From Halomonas campaniensis (GTDB taxonomy: Bacteria > Pseudomonadota > Gammaproteobacteria > Pseudomonadales > Halomonadaceae), in NCBI RefSeq assembly GCF_014193375.1, contig NZ_JACHZF010000015.1, forward strand, positions 51,674 through 115,673: a stretch of 64,000 nt of DNA. The letters run 5' to 3'. Made by a program: the position numbers and the translations under genes. The notes beneath the pieces were generated by a model that was not told where the DNA came from, ran no database searches, and saw only the letters and a program-made list of their open reading frames with translations. Below, piece by piece: positions 49,977 to 59,376 of this stretch. Each line of letters opens with the position of its first letter. Positions within the stretch are counted from its first letter, which is position 1.

Positions 49977-51218
49977 ATGCCTGCCTCGCCCCACGATGCC
50001 TCGCCAATGCCCTCCCGCGGGGAAGGCTGGCGTGTGCTCGCGGCGACCACCTGGGTCCAGGTGCTGTGCAGCGGCGCGATGTTGCTGGTGCCGACCCTGG
50101 CCCCGCAGGTGGCTGCGTCCCTGGGGGTGGCCACCGGCCTGGTGGGGCTCCAGGTCAGCCTGCTCTACGGCGTGGCGATGCTGGCCTCCCTTCAGTCTGC
50201 GGTGGTGGCCCGGCGACTGGGCGGTTGCCGGGCCAGTCAGCTGGCCATGGGGCTGGTCCTGGGCGGCTGTCTCCTGGCGCTGGTCGGCACGCTGTGGGGG
50301 CTGCTGGCCACGACCCTGCTGCTCGGCCTGGCCTACGGGCTGACCAGCCCCGCGGCGGCCGAGCTGCTCATCCGCTTCACTCCCCCCGAGCGGCGCAACC
50401 TCATCTTTTCCATCAAGCAGACCGGCGTGCCGCTGGGCGGCGTGCTGGCCGGGTTGCTGGCCCCGCCCCTGGCATCGCGGTGGGACTGGCAGGCTGCCTT
50501 CCTGGCGGTGGGTGGGGCCAGCCTGGCGACCCTGGTGCTGCTCCAGGCCCGCCGTGTGTTCTGGGATGCCACCCGCGATCCATCGGCGCGCATGCAGCGC
50601 GCCGGCAGCCTGGCGGTGCTGTGGCACGACCCCTCGATGCGCTGGCTGGGCGCCACGGGTTTCTGCCTGTCCGCGGCCCAGCTCTCGTTGTTGAGCTTCG
50701 CGGTGGCCTACATGGTCGAGTCGCTGCTGCTGTCGCTGGTCACCGCCGGGGCGGTCGTCTCGCTGGTCCATCTGGCCGGTGTCTCGGGGCGCCTGGGCTG
50801 GGGCGCCCTGGCCGACCGCCTGGGGGCGAGCATGCCGGTGCTGTTCGGCCTCGCCACCGTCATCGCGGGCGTCTTCCTGCTCCTGGCCCTGCTGGGCGGC
50901 CTCCTGCCCGCCTGGCTGGTGATTACCCTGCTGGTGGTCGCCGGGGGCACCTCGGTGGGCTGGAACGGTGTCTACCTGGCCGAGGTGGCCCGGCGTGCCG
51001 AACCCGGCGAGGTGGGCGAGGCGACCGCCGCGGTGCTGGTGCTCACCTACATGGGCGTGCTGGTGGGGCCCGCGCTGTTCAGCCTGCTGCTGTGGCTCAC
51101 GGGCAGCTACGCGGTGGGCTTCCTGCTCCCGGCGCTGACGGGTGCCCTGGCCATCGTCTGCCTGCTGCGCAGCGTGGGCGGCGAGCGCGGCGAAGCCATG
51201 GCGTCACGCGCTCGCTGA
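49977..51218 (+). CDS. MFS transporter
   Basis: 413 residues, twelve membrane segments in two halves. RFTPPERRNLIFSIKQTGVPLGGVLAGLLAP contains the motif common to cyanate/drug MFS permeases (CynX-like). RLGWGALADRLGASMPV is the repeat of motif A in the second half. It ends 6 bp from the convergent phosphatase gene. Substrate unknown. A moderate ribosome site precedes the ATG. Confidence 0.85.
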   Translation: MPASPHDASPMPSRGEGWRVLAATTWVQVLCSGAMLLVPTLAPQVAASLGVATGLVGLQVSLLYGVAMLASLQSAVVARRLGGCRASQLAMGLVLGGCLLALVGTLWGLLATTLLLGLAYGLTSPAAAELLIRFTPPERRNLIFSIKQTGVPLGGVLAGLLAPPLASRWDWQAAFLAVGGASLATLVLLQARRVFWDATRDPSARMQRAGSLAVLWHDPSMRWLGATGFCLSAAQLSLLSFAVAYMVESLLLSLVTAGAVVSLVHLAGVSGRLGWGALADRLGASMPVLFGLATVIAGVFLLLALLGGLLPAWLVITLLVVAGGTSVGWNGVYLAEVARRAEPGEVGEATAAVLVLTYMGVLVGPALFSLLLWLTGSYAVGFLLPALTGALAIVCLLRSVGGERGEAMASRAR

Positions 51219-51224
51219 CAGGGC

Positions 51225-51857
51225 TCAGCGCCCGATCCACTCCACCAGGCTGGTCTCGCCCAGGGCGTGGCGCTCATGGCGGATGCGGCAGGTGGCGGCG
51301 TAGGGCAGGTCGAAGGCGAGGGCGCGGGAGAGCGGCTGCTCCAGCACCTGGTGCAGCAGCGCGTTGGTGACGAAAAGGTGGCAGACCACCAGCAGGTGCT
51401 TCCCCGGCGGTGCCGCCAGCAGCGCCTGCCAGGTGTCGCCGACCCGCGCATCGAAGGCCGCCAGCGTCTCGCCGCCGGGCGGAGAGGTGAGGCTGGGGTC
51501 GGCCCACAGCGCCGCCTGGCGGTCCTCACCCTCTTCGGCGGCCCGCACCTGGGCGTGGGTCCTGCCCTCCCACTCCCCCAGGGCCATCTCGGCCAGCGCG
51601 GGCTCGGTGATCACCGGTAGGTCGTGGTGCTCACCGAACCACAGGGCGAAATCCCGGCAGCGCGACAGCGGCGAGGTCACGACGGCGTCCCAGGGGGGCT
51701 CGCCATTCACCATCAGCGCCTCGGTGGCGCGCCGCATCTGCTGCCAGCCCCTTTCGCTCAGGGGGTGGTCGGTGGTGCCGCGCAGCATGCGGCCGCCCAC
51801 CGGCTCGCCGTGGCGGATCAGGTCCAGGGTGGTCACGTCGGCATCGGGAAAGCGCAT
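51225..51857 (-). CDS. Histidine phosphatase family protein
   Basis: 210 residues. Phosphohistidine motif LDLIRHGEPVGG, TSPLSRCRDFA, catalytic Glu in MALGEWEGRTHAQV and second His in LLVVCHLF. Similar to alpha-ribazole phosphatase/phosphoglycerate mutase-like enzymes. It starts 9 bp after the second phnE, so it belongs to the phosphonate-type operon and may dephosphorylate a product of the imported compound. Confidence 0.87.
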   Translation of the reverse strand: MRFPDADVTTLDLIRHGEPVGGRMLRGTTDHPLSERGWQQMRRATEALMVNGEPPWDAVVTSPLSRCRDFALWFGEHHDLPVITEPALAEMALGEWEGRTHAQVRAAEEGEDRQAALWADPSLTSPPGGETLAAFDARVGDTWQALLAAPPGKHLLVVCHLFVTNALLHQVLEQPLSRALAFDLPYAATCRIRHERHALGETSLVEWIGR

Positions 51858-51866
51858 GTTGGAGCC

Positions 51867-52682
51867 TCAGGTAATGGCGTGGCGCACCCGGGCGGAAATC
51901 CACTCCGAGGCCAGCACTGTGACGAAGATCATCACGAAGATCACGCTGACCTGGTTCCAGGCCAGGCTGTTGATGGCGGCGTTGAGCTGCAGGCCGATGC
52001 CGCCGGCGCCTACCAGCCCCAGCACCGTGGATTCGCGGATGTTGATGTCCCAGCGGTAGACGCTGATGCCGGCGAAGGCGGGCAGCACCTGGGGCAGCAC
52101 GCCGTAGCTCATCACCTGCAGGCGGCTGGCGCCAGTAGCGCTGATCGCCTCCACGGGGGTGGGGTGGATCTCCTCGATGGCTTCATAGAGCAGCTTGCCG
52201 ACGAAGCCGATGGAGCGCAGGGCGATGGCGATGATGCCGGCCAGCACCCCCGGCCCCAGGATGGTCACCAGCAGCATCGCCCAGATCAGCGAGTTGATGG
52301 AGCGCGAGGAGACGATGATCAGCAGCGCGGCGCTGCGCACCAGCGGGTGGGGCGTGGTGTTGCGTGCCGCCAGGAAGGCCACCGGAAACGCCATGGCGAT
52401 CCCCAGCACGGTGCCCAGGGTGGCGATGTTCATGGTGTCCCACATCGGCTTCCAGAGGCGGTGGGCGTAGGTCCACTCCGGCGGCAGCATGCGGCTGATC
52501 AGGTCGCTGCCCTGGCGGCCGGCATCCTCCACGAACACCCACATGGTGTTGTCGGAGATCACTTTCCAGCACAGCAGGAAGAGGCAGCCGGCAGCCAGCC
52601 AGGCCAGGTAACCCAGCCACTGGGCACGGGTGGTGCGCAGGCGCCAGATCGGCGTGCCCTGCGTCGTCGTCGAAACGGGCAT
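51867..52682 (-). CDS. phnE: Phosphonate-type ABC transporter permease PhnE (second)
   Basis: 271 residues, PhnE/PtxC family. Coupling segment HPTPVEAISATGASRLQVMSYGVLPQVLPAF, and RWDINIRESTVLGLVGAGGIGLQLN is the family hallmark. Six helices. One of two PhnE paralogues in tandem, presumably forming a heterodimer with the preceding one. Confidence 0.94.
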   Translation of the reverse strand: MPVSTTTQGTPIWRLRTTRAQWLGYLAWLAAGCLFLLCWKVISDNTMWVFVEDAGRQGSDLISRMLPPEWTYAHRLWKPMWDTMNIATLGTVLGIAMAFPVAFLAARNTTPHPLVRSAALLIIVSSRSINSLIWAMLLVTILGPGVLAGIIAIALRSIGFVGKLLYEAIEEIHPTPVEAISATGASRLQVMSYGVLPQVLPAFAGISVYRWDINIRESTVLGLVGAGGIGLQLNAAINSLAWNQVSVIFVMIFVTVLASEWISARVRHAIT

Positions 52683-52700
52683 GAGGAGGGTCTCCGAGGC

Positions 52701-53510
52701 TTACTGGGTCCAGCGCCGCACGTGGCTCGAGCTGTACTCGCAGAGCAGCACGATGGCGATGATGATCAGCAGGATGGCCGCCGAGGTGTCGTACTCGTAG
52801 CGGCTGATGGAGGTGTTGAGGGTGGCGCCGATGCCGCCGGCCCCGACGATGCCGATCACCGCCGATTCGCGGAAGTTGATGTCCAGGCGGTACATCGAGA
52901 GCCCGATCAGTCGCGGCATCACCTGGGGCTGGACGGCGTGGTTCATGGTCTGCCACCAGCTCGCCCCGGTGGCGCGAACCGCCTCCACCTGGCGCCAGTC
53001 CAGGTCCTCGATGTCCTCGGCCAGCAGCTTGGCCATGAAGCCGATGGTGGCGAAGGCCAGGGTGATCATGCCGGCCAGCGGACCGAAGCCGAACATCACC
53101 ACGAAGAGGATGGCGATGATGATCTCCTGAAAAGTGCGCGACACGGTGATGATGCCCCGGCACAGGTAGTAGACCGGCCAGGGGGAGATGTTGCGCGCGG
53201 CGCCCAGGCCCACCGGAATCGCCAGGGCCACACCGATCACCGTGGAGGTGAGCGTCATGGTCAGGCTCTCGAGGATGCCGTCGAGGATGTCGCCGCGGCG
53301 GCTGACGAAGTCGGGCTGGGTGAAGGCGGCCAGGAAGTTCAGCCCGCGGCCGGCGCCCTCGGCGACCCGCGCCCAGTTGACGTCGATGGTGGAGAGCGCC
53401 AGCAGCAGATAGACCAGGCCGCCGAGCGCCAGGCCCCAGCGCAGCCTCGGGTCACGGATCATCGGCAGCCGCCGCCATTGGCCCGCCCGGGCCATCGCCT
53501 GTCGAGTCAT
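52701..53510 (-). CDS. phnE: Phosphonate-type ABC transporter permease PhnE (first)
   Basis: 269 residues. [56 protein letters not shown] is the conserved coupling region in condensed form; six membrane helices. The ATG overlaps the phnC stop by 4 bp, and the second permease starts 18 bp downstream. Confidence 0.94.
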   Translation of the reverse strand: MTRQAMARAGQWRRLPMIRDPRLRWGLALGGLVYLLLALSTIDVNWARVAEGAGRGLNFLAAFTQPDFVSRRGDILDGILESLTMTLTSTVIGVALAIPVGLGAARNISPWPVYYLCRGIITVSRTFQEIIIAILFVVMFGFGPLAGMITLAFATIGFMAKLLAEDIEDLDWRQVEAVRATGASWWQTMNHAVQPQVMPRLIGLSMYRLDINFRESAVIGIVGAGGIGATLNTSISRYEYDTSAAILLIIIAIVLLCEYSSSHVRRWTQ

Positions 53511-54352
53511 GAGGCGCCCCCCGTGGCCAGCGACAGGCGGGTGGCCGGCTCGACGGAGGAAGATGAGGCTTCGTCAGCCGCCTGCCCCTGGGTGTCCCAC
53601 TCTTCCTCGCCCCAGTTCTCTTCGCCATAGATGGTTGTCAGGGTCTCGGCATCCAGCGCCTCCGGCCGCCCGTCGAAGACGATCTCCCCGGCGCGCAGGC
53701 CGGCGATGCGATCGGCGAACTGGCGGGCCAGGGCCACGTCATGGATGTTGATGATGGCGCCGAGCTCGCGTTCGGCACAGAGTTCGCGGATCAGCCGCAT
53801 GATCTGCCGTGAGGTCTTGGGATCCAGGCTCGCCGTGGGCTCGTCCACCAGCAGCAGCTGCGGGTCCTGCAGCAGGGCCCGGGCGATGCCCACCCGCTGG
53901 CGCTGGCCGCCGGAAAGCGCATCGGCGCGCTTGTCGATGGCATGGGGCAGGCCGACCCGCTCCAGCAGGCGGAAGGCTTCGGTCACGGCATCGGCGGGGT
54001 AACGGCGCAGGAAGCTGCGCCAGAAGCCCACCTGGCCCAGCCGGCCGGAAAGCACGTTCTCCATCACCGTCAGGCGGTCCACCAGGGCGTACTCCTGGAA
54101 GATCATGCCCATGGCGCGGCGAGCCCGGCGCAGCTCACGGCCGGAGAGCCGGGTCAGTTCGGTGTCCCCCAGGCGAATGCTGCCGCTGGTGGGCTCCACC
54201 AGGCGGTTCACGCAGCGGATCAGGGTGCTCTTGCCGGCCCCCGAGGGGCCGATCAGCGCCATCACCTGGCCGGCCGGCAGGGTGAGGTCGATATCGGTCA
54301 AGGCGCGGTCCCCGGTGGGGTAGCGCTTGGTGACCTGGGAAAGCGTCAGCAT
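53507..54352 (-). CDS. phnC: Phosphonate-type ABC transporter ATP-binding protein
   Basis: 281 residues. Walker [25 protein letters not shown]-loop [14 protein letters not shown] with VLSGRLG, signature [15 protein letters not shown], Walker [18 protein letters not shown]-loop NIHDVALAR. These are PhnC hallmarks. A 30-residue acidic Ser-rich tail follows the domain. It works with the two PhnE and PhnD. Confidence 0.95.
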   Translation of the reverse strand: MLTLSQVTKRYPTGDRALTDIDLTLPAGQVMALIGPSGAGKSTLIRCVNRLVEPTSGSIRLGDTELTRLSGRELRRARRAMGMIFQEYALVDRLTVMENVLSGRLGQVGFWRSFLRRYPADAVTEAFRLLERVGLPHAIDKRADALSGGQRQRVGIARALLQDPQLLLVDEPTASLDPKTSRQIMRLIRELCAERELGAIINIHDVALARQFADRIAGLRAGEIVFDGRPEALDAETLTTIYGEENWGEEEWDTQGQAADEASSSSVEPATRLSLATGGAS

Positions 54353-54373
54353 GGTCAGTCGTCCTTCACGCAG

Positions 54374-54460
54374 ACGGGCCCGGAGAGCGAGGCCCTCCTG
54401 GCCCGTGGTGCTTTTGGCTCGATTCCGCGGTTGGAGCGCGGCCAGTTCTTGCGCGGAATC
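54374..54460 (-). other. Two stem-loops in the phnD-phnC spacer
   Basis: GATTCCGCG / CGCGGAATC (54421-54460, 22-base loop, overlapping the phnD stop) and ACGGGCC / GGCCCGT (54374-54406). No T-tract. They probably stabilise the phnD message relative to phnC. Confidence 0.55.
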
Positions 54461-55424
54461 AGTCGCAGTCGTAGGTCACGCCGTTGGCCTCGGCGATGGT
54501 GCGGATCACCGACCAGTGTTCCTCATAGGTCACGGGAATGAACTGCGCCTCGCCGGAGTTGGCGAACTCGGCCTCGAGCGCCGTGCCCTCCCAGTCGTAG
54601 CTGAAGAAGGCCTGCTGGATGGCCTCCTGCAGCTCCGGATGCAGGTTGTGGGCCGTGCCGTAGGCGGTGGTGGGGAAGGTCTCGGAGGTGTAGATGATCT
54701 CGTAGTCGCCCTCCTCGATGACGCCCCGGGCCAGCATGCGGTGGCCCACCGAGTTGGCGATGGCGGCCGCCTCGTAGTCCTTGTTGATGACGCCCAGGAT
54801 GGAGTTGTCGTGGGAGCCGGAGAAGGCGGTCTCGAAGTCCTCGTCGGCCTCCATGCCGTACTCGCTGCGCAGGAGCGCCGAGGGTGCCCGGAAGCCGGAG
54901 TTCGAGGTGGGCGAGGTGAAGGCGAGCTGGCGCCCGGCCAGGTCCTCCATCTGCTCGATGCCGCTGCCCGGCCAGGTGATGATCTCCATCTCGTAGCCGA
55001 AGCTGCCGTCTTCCGCGGCCATGATGGTGAAGGGGCGGAAGCCGCCGCAGTTCACCGCCACGGGGACGCCGCCGGTGTTGAAGCCGGCCACGTGCAGTCG
55101 GCCGGCGCGCAGCGCCTCCTGCTGGGCGGCGTTGGACTGCACCGGGAAGAACTGCACCCGCTTGCCGGTCGCCTCGGCCAGGTGGTCGAGGAAGTCGGAC
55201 CAGACGTCGGCGTAGACGGCGGGATCCTCCACCGGGGTGTAGGCGAACACCAGCGTATCGGGGTCGGCCCACTGCGACGCATCGGCGGGGATGTCGGCGA
55301 TCATGTCGCCGTCAGTATCAACGTAGCGCGATGAGAGGTCGGCGTGGGCCGCCAGGCTCGCGGCGGCGATGGCACCGGCGATGGTGCCGGCCAGCAGGGT
55401 ACGACGGAAGGTCTGGGAGGTCAT
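54459..55424 (-). CDS. phnD: Phosphonate-type ABC transporter substrate-binding protein
   Basis: 321 residues with a signal peptide ([20 protein letters not shown]). [51 protein letters not shown] and [18 protein letters not shown] carry the PhnD/PtxB ligand-binding core (Ser/Thr cluster TSPTSNSG). GGAG lies 6 bases before the ATG at 55422-55424. The ligand may be phosphonate, phosphite or hypophosphite; no C-P lyase or ptxD is in the window, so the fate of the import is open. Confidence 0.94.
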   Translation of the reverse strand: MTSQTFRRTLLAGTIAGAIAAASLAAHADLSSRYVDTDGDMIADIPADASQWADPDTLVFAYTPVEDPAVYADVWSDFLDHLAEATGKRVQFFPVQSNAAQQEALRAGRLHVAGFNTGGVPVAVNCGGFRPFTIMAAEDGSFGYEMEIITWPGSGIEQMEDLAGRQLAFTSPTSNSGFRAPSALLRSEYGMEADEDFETAFSGSHDNSILGVINKDYEAAAIANSVGHRMLARGVIEEGDYEIIYTSETFPTTAYGTAHNLHPELQEAIQQAFFSYDWEGTALEAEFANSGEAQFIPVTYEEHWSVIRTIAEANGVTYDCD

Positions 55425-55507
55425 GTCGGCTCCATGGCGTGATGACGGGAATGGTGATCGGGACGCTGCCCATCTTCCCGACAGCCCATTACAGCGCCGC
55501 GTAAGCG

Positions 55508-55549
55508 GTATGACGAGGCGGTTAACCGCGTATGACGAGACCGTGTCAG
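55508..55549 (-). promoter_or_regulatory. Direct repeats flanking a palindrome, Pho-box-like, upstream of phnD
   Basis: GTATGACGAG occurs at 55508-55517 and again at 55530-55539, 22 bp apart, on either side of the perfect 12-bp palindrome GCGGTTAACCGC (55518-55529). On the minus strand CTGACACGGTCTCGTCAT (complement of 55532-55549) matches the Pho box at 10 of 14. Two 11-bp Pho-box units give the same 22-bp period. It lies 85-125 bp upstream of the phnD ATG. Confidence 0.5.
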
Positions 55550-55589
55550 GGGCGTCTCGTCGATGGGGAGTGGCCACACCCGGAGGCGG

Positions 55590-56933
55590 CTATCGGGCAG
55601 CTTGCAGGGAAAGGTGGTATCGATAGAGTTCGGCCAGGTCCGCGGCCCTGGCATCCTCATGCCAGCCGGCGGCGTGAGCCCGGGCTCGCTCCGCGAGGGT
55701 CTGGCGCAGGGCGTCGTCGCCCAGCAGCCGGTTGACCTTGGCGGCGAAGTCGTCCAGATCCTCCTCGGCGATCAGGCAGCCTTCCCCGTCGTCCAGTACC
55801 TCCCGAGTGCCCATCACCGCGGTGGAGACCACCGGGGTCCCGAGTGCCAGGGCCTCCAGCAGCACCAGTCCCTGGGTCTCGGTGCGCGAGGCGAAGACGA
55901 AGACGTCGGCGGCCCGGTAGGCGGCCTGCAGGGGGCCGTCGCGATCCAGGTAGCCGAGTAACAGCACCGCCCCCGACACGCCCTGCTCCCGCGCCTGCCG
56001 GGCAAGGGCCTCCCGGGCAGGGCCCTCGCCGGTGATCACCAGGCGGGTGTCCGGGTATTCGGCCAGCACCCGCGGCAGCATCTCGATCAGGAAGCCGATG
56101 TTCTTCTCATGGGCGGCGCGCCCCACGTAAAGCAGCAGCCTGGCGCTGTCCGGGAGGTCATAGCGCGCGCGAAAGTCACCCGGGTCCAGCGGGCGAGTGA
56201 AGGTTTCCAGTGCCAGCCCGGTCGGGATCACCGCCATGGGTGTCGTCACGCCATAGCGTGCCAGCGACTCCTGCATGGCACGTGACGGCGCCACCAGGGC
56301 GTCGAGCTGATGACATTGATGCACCGAGAGACGGCGGGCGGCAAGGCGCAGCCAGGCTGACGGCAGCCAGCGCACGTAGTGGTGCAGATACTCCTCGAAG
56401 AGGGTGTGGTAGGTGGCCACCACCGGGATGCCCAGATGCTGGCCCAGCCTGATGCCGGCATAGTGGGCCACGAAGGGGGTGTGCACGTGGATCAGGTCGA
56501 AGGTCCCTGCCGCAAGGTGAGGTGCCAGGGTGGCCAACTCCCGGTAGCGCATCATGCGGTCCTCCGGGTCGCCGGGCACGCCGCGCGAGCGAATGCGGAT
56601 GACCCCCGGTTCGTCTACCTGGCCCACCGGATAGTCGGGGCAGATGAGGGTCACCGAGTGCCCCAGGCGCTCGAGGGCGCCGCGAAAGCTGGCGATGGAG
56701 GTGGAGACGCCGTTGATCCGCGGGAAGTAGACGTCCGAGAGCATCAGGATCCTCAGGGTACCGTCGTCCACCCGTGCGGAGGCGAGGTGGCGCTGCAGGA
56801 TAGCGGCGGCGCCTTCGGCACGCTCGGCGCGTTCGGCGCGGATCTGGCGGGCCAGGGCGTTGCCGCGCGCCAGCAGGATCAGCTGATCGATCTCCGCTTC
56901 GCTGAGCGGCTCCCGCGGGCGTCGTCGAAACAT
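55590..56933 (-). CDS. GT4-family glycosyltransferase
   Basis: 447 residues from the ATG encoding MFRRRPREPLSEAEIDQLIL (alternatives at 56966 ATG and 57017 GTG). The N-terminal lobe has ILMLSDVYFPRINGVSTSIASF and FDLIHVHTPFVAHYAG; the C-terminal lobe has LLLYVGRAAHEKNIGFLIEML, GEGPARE and the EX7E motif ETQGLVLLEALALGTPVV. This resembles diacylglycerol alpha-glycosyltransferases that make glycolipids. Its position beside phosphorus-import operons is compatible with phosphate-starvation lipid remodelling, an inference only. No membrane segment. Confidence 0.88.
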   Translation of the reverse strand: MFRRRPREPLSEAEIDQLILLARGNALARQIRAERAERAEGAAAILQRHLASARVDDGTLRILMLSDVYFPRINGVSTSIASFRGALERLGHSVTLICPDYPVGQVDEPGVIRIRSRGVPGDPEDRMMRYRELATLAPHLAAGTFDLIHVHTPFVAHYAGIRLGQHLGIPVVATYHTLFEEYLHHYVRWLPSAWLRLAARRLSVHQCHQLDALVAPSRAMQESLARYGVTTPMAVIPTGLALETFTRPLDPGDFRARYDLPDSARLLLYVGRAAHEKNIGFLIEMLPRVLAEYPDTRLVITGEGPAREALARQAREQGVSGAVLLLGYLDRDGPLQAAYRAADVFVFASRTETQGLVLLEALALGTPVVSTAVMGTREVLDDGEGCLIAEEDLDDFAAKVNRLLGDDALRQTLAERARAHAAGWHEDARAADLAELYRYHLSLQAAR

Positions 56934-57093
56934 GCCATGTGACTCTCGGGTGGTGACACCCTGCATGCTGGCGCCCCATGATGACGTTTTCGTGATGCCC
57001 GGGGCCGGCAGGCTCACCGCCGTGGGACTTCACGGCACGCTATGCTGAAGGCGACCGAGGCATGTCGCCTCACGGGACCCGAGGAGAACACCC

Positions 57094-57513
57094 ATGCTGG
57101 ACCTGATCACCCACCCGGCAGAGCATGTCGTGGCGATGAAGGCGGGGGGCATCGTGACCGGCAGCGAGCTGCAGCGCGCCATCGACGCCATCGAGGCCGC
57201 CAAGCGCAATCACCCGCTGATCAGCCTGGTGGTCGAGATCGACGACCTGCGCCTGATGACCCTGACTGCCCTGTTGAAGGATGTCGGCTACGGCCTGACC
57301 CAGCTCGGCGACCTCGACCGCTACCACCGCGCCGCCGTGGTCACCGACCAGGCATTGATCCAGCTGATCACCGACCTGGAGGAGCGACTCTTCAAGGCCG
57401 TGGAGATCCGCACCTTCCCCGGCCATGAGCACGCCGCCGCCATGGCCTGGGCCGCCGAACTGCCCCCGGGCGCCCACGAGAACCCCGAGGAGGACGGCTA
57501 CCACGGCGCCTGA
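57094..57513 (+). CDS. SpoIIAA-like (STAS/SEC14) protein
   Basis: 139 residues of the SpoIIAA-like family: GGIVTGSELQRAIDAIEAAK, DLRLMTLTALLKDVGYGLTQLGDLDRYHRAAVVTD and VEIRTFPGHEHAAAMAWA. These stand-alone proteins share a fold with anti-sigma antagonists but no conserved phospho-Ser; function is unknown. GAGGAG precedes the ATG. Divergent from the glycosyltransferase gene. The 100-bp gap to aceK shows nothing. Confidence 0.85.
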   Translation: MLDLITHPAEHVVAMKAGGIVTGSELQRAIDAIEAAKRNHPLISLVVEIDDLRLMTLTALLKDVGYGLTQLGDLDRYHRAAVVTDQALIQLITDLEERLFKAVEIRTFPGHEHAAAMAWAAELPPGAHENPEEDGYHGA

Positions 57514-57613
57514 GCCTCCCTGGCCCGTGCTGCCGGCCCTCGCCACCATGGTCGGCTCGCCTTGCCGCGCACGATTCGCCATGCTGGGGCCTCACGCCGT
57601 CCGGAGTCCGCCC

Positions 57614-59359
57614 ATGAAGCTCTCGCCCGCCTATCGCCTGGCCGCCACGGTGCTGCACGGCTTCGACGAGTACCGTTCGCGGTTCAAGCAGATCACCTCC
57701 GATGCGAGCCGACGCTTCTGCGATGCCGCCTGGCGGGAGGCCCAGCAGGCCTCGGCGGAGCGCATCAACCTCTACGAGGAGAAGGTGACGGATACCCTCG
57801 AGCGGCTGAAGCGCACCTTCGGCGACGATGTGCTGGCCCACTGCGAGTGCTGGCGCGAGGCGAAGGGCCACTACGCCGAGCTGATCAGCCAGCGGCTGGA
57901 CTACGAGCTGGCCGAGACCTTCTTCAACTCGATGTTCTGCTCGATCTTCCACCATCGGCATATCCGCGATGACTGGATGTTCGTCTACAGCTCCCGGGAG
58001 GATGCGGCGCACCACTCGGGGATCGAGCTCTGCCGTCGGCGGCCGGTGGCGGGCGACTGGGAGGGGGCGCTGGCCTGGGCGCTGGGGGAGGCCCCCTTCC
58101 GCACCCCCTTCGTGGACCTGGCCCGCGACGTGGCGCTGGGCGGGGGCTTCCTGGCGGGCCACCTGCCGGCGGCGATCCTGGAGGCCGGGGACACCGAGAT
58201 CGAGCTGCTCAAGAGCGTCTTCTACCGCAACAAGGGGGCCTACCTGGTCGGGCGGATCCGGGGGGGCGGCGAGCAGGTGCCGCTGGTGCTGCCGGTGCTC
58301 CACGACGCGGGGGAGGGGCTGCACCTCGATACCGTGCTGATCGAGCCTGACGAGGTGTCGATCATCTTCTCCTTCACCCGGGTCTACTTCCAGGTCGAGG
58401 TGCCGGTGCCCGGCGAGTTCGTGCAGTACCTCCAGGAGCTGATGCCCGGCAAGCCGGCCGGGGAGCTGTATGCGGCCATCGGCTTCTTCAAGCACGGCAA
58501 GACCGAGTTCTTCCGGGCCCTCAACCGCCACGTGGCCAAGCGCGAGGACCGTTTCATCATCGCCCCCGGGGTGCGCGGCATGGTGATGGCGGTCTTCGTG
58601 CTGCCGTCGTTTCGCACCGTGTTCAAGATCATCAAGGACCGCTTCGACCCCACCAAGGAGATGAGTCGCGAGAACGTCCGCGAGAAGTACCGCATGGTCA
58701 AGCGCCACGACCGGGTGGGGCGCATGGCCGATACCCAGGAGTTCTCGCACTTCATCACCCGCCGTGACCACTACGACCCCGAGTGCCTGGCGCACCTGCT
58801 GGAGGTGGCGCCCTCCTCGGTGCAGCTCAAGGGCGACAAGGTGATCATCAAGCACTGCTACACCGAGCGGATGATGACGCCGCTCAACCTCTACCTGGAA
58901 CAGTGCGACGAGGCGGAGACCCGGGCGGTGCTGAAGGACTACGGCAACGCCATCAAGCAGATGGCCGCCGCCAACATCTTCCCCGGCGACATGCTGCTGA
59001 AGAACTTCGGGGTGACCCGCCACGGGCGGGTGGTCTTCTACGACTACGACGAGGTCTGCTACCTCACCGAGTGCAACTTCCGGCACATCCCCGAGCCCCT
59101 CTACCCCGAACAGGAGCTCTCCGACGAGCCTTGGTATTCCGTGGGGCCCAATGATATTTTCCCCGAGGAGTTCGGCCCCTTCCTGTTCGCCGACATCCGC
59201 CTGCGCAAGCTCTTCTACCAGCTCCACCCGGAGCTGCTGGATGCCGACTACTGGAAGGGGCTCCAGCAGGCCGTCCGCGACGGGCGGGTCATCGACGTCT
59301 ACCCCTACCGCAACAAGCAGCGGTTCGCCGGCGGCGATGACAATGGCCTGGTTCACTGA
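57614..59359 (+). CDS. aceK: Isocitrate dehydrogenase kinase/phosphatase
   Basis: 581 residues, AceK, which switches isocitrate dehydrogenase on and off and so controls flux to the glyoxylate bypass. N-terminal regulatory domain ALRLAAT-type YRLAATVLHGFDEYRSRFKQI; ATP loop APGVRGMVMAVFVLPSFRTVFKIIKDRFDPTKE; catalytic GDMLLKNFGVTRHGRVVFYDYDEVCYLTECNFR (Asp of FYDYDEV is essential). GGAG lies 8 bases before the ATG. The frame is open further upstream. aceA/aceB are not in the window. Confidence 0.96.
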   Translation: MKLSPAYRLAATVLHGFDEYRSRFKQITSDASRRFCDAAWREAQQASAERINLYEEKVTDTLERLKRTFGDDVLAHCECWREAKGHYAELISQRLDYELAETFFNSMFCSIFHHRHIRDDWMFVYSSREDAAHHSGIELCRRRPVAGDWEGALAWALGEAPFRTPFVDLARDVALGGGFLAGHLPAAILEAGDTEIELLKSVFYRNKGAYLVGRIRGGGEQVPLVLPVLHDAGEGLHLDTVLIEPDEVSIIFSFTRVYFQVEVPVPGEFVQYLQELMPGKPAGELYAAIGFFKHGKTEFFRALNRHVAKREDRFIIAPGVRGMVMAVFVLPSFRTVFKIIKDRFDPTKEMSRENVREKYRMVKRHDRVGRMADTQEFSHFITRRDHYDPECLAHLLEVAPSSVQLKGDKVIIKHCYTERMMTPLNLYLEQCDEAETRAVLKDYGNAIKQMAAANIFPGDMLLKNFGVTRHGRVVFYDYDEVCYLTECNFRHIPEPLYPEQELSDEPWYSVGPNDIFPEEFGPFLFADIRLRKLFYQLHPELLDADYWKGLQQAVRDGRVIDVYPYRNKQRFAGGDDNGLVH

Positions 59360-59376
59360 CCCGGACGAGAGACGAC

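Noticed and set aside
57017..57017. GTG start that would lengthen the glycosyltransferase by 28 residues
   Set aside because: The added residues show no family similarity and no ribosome site; the ATG at 56933 is preferred, although 56966 cannot be excluded.
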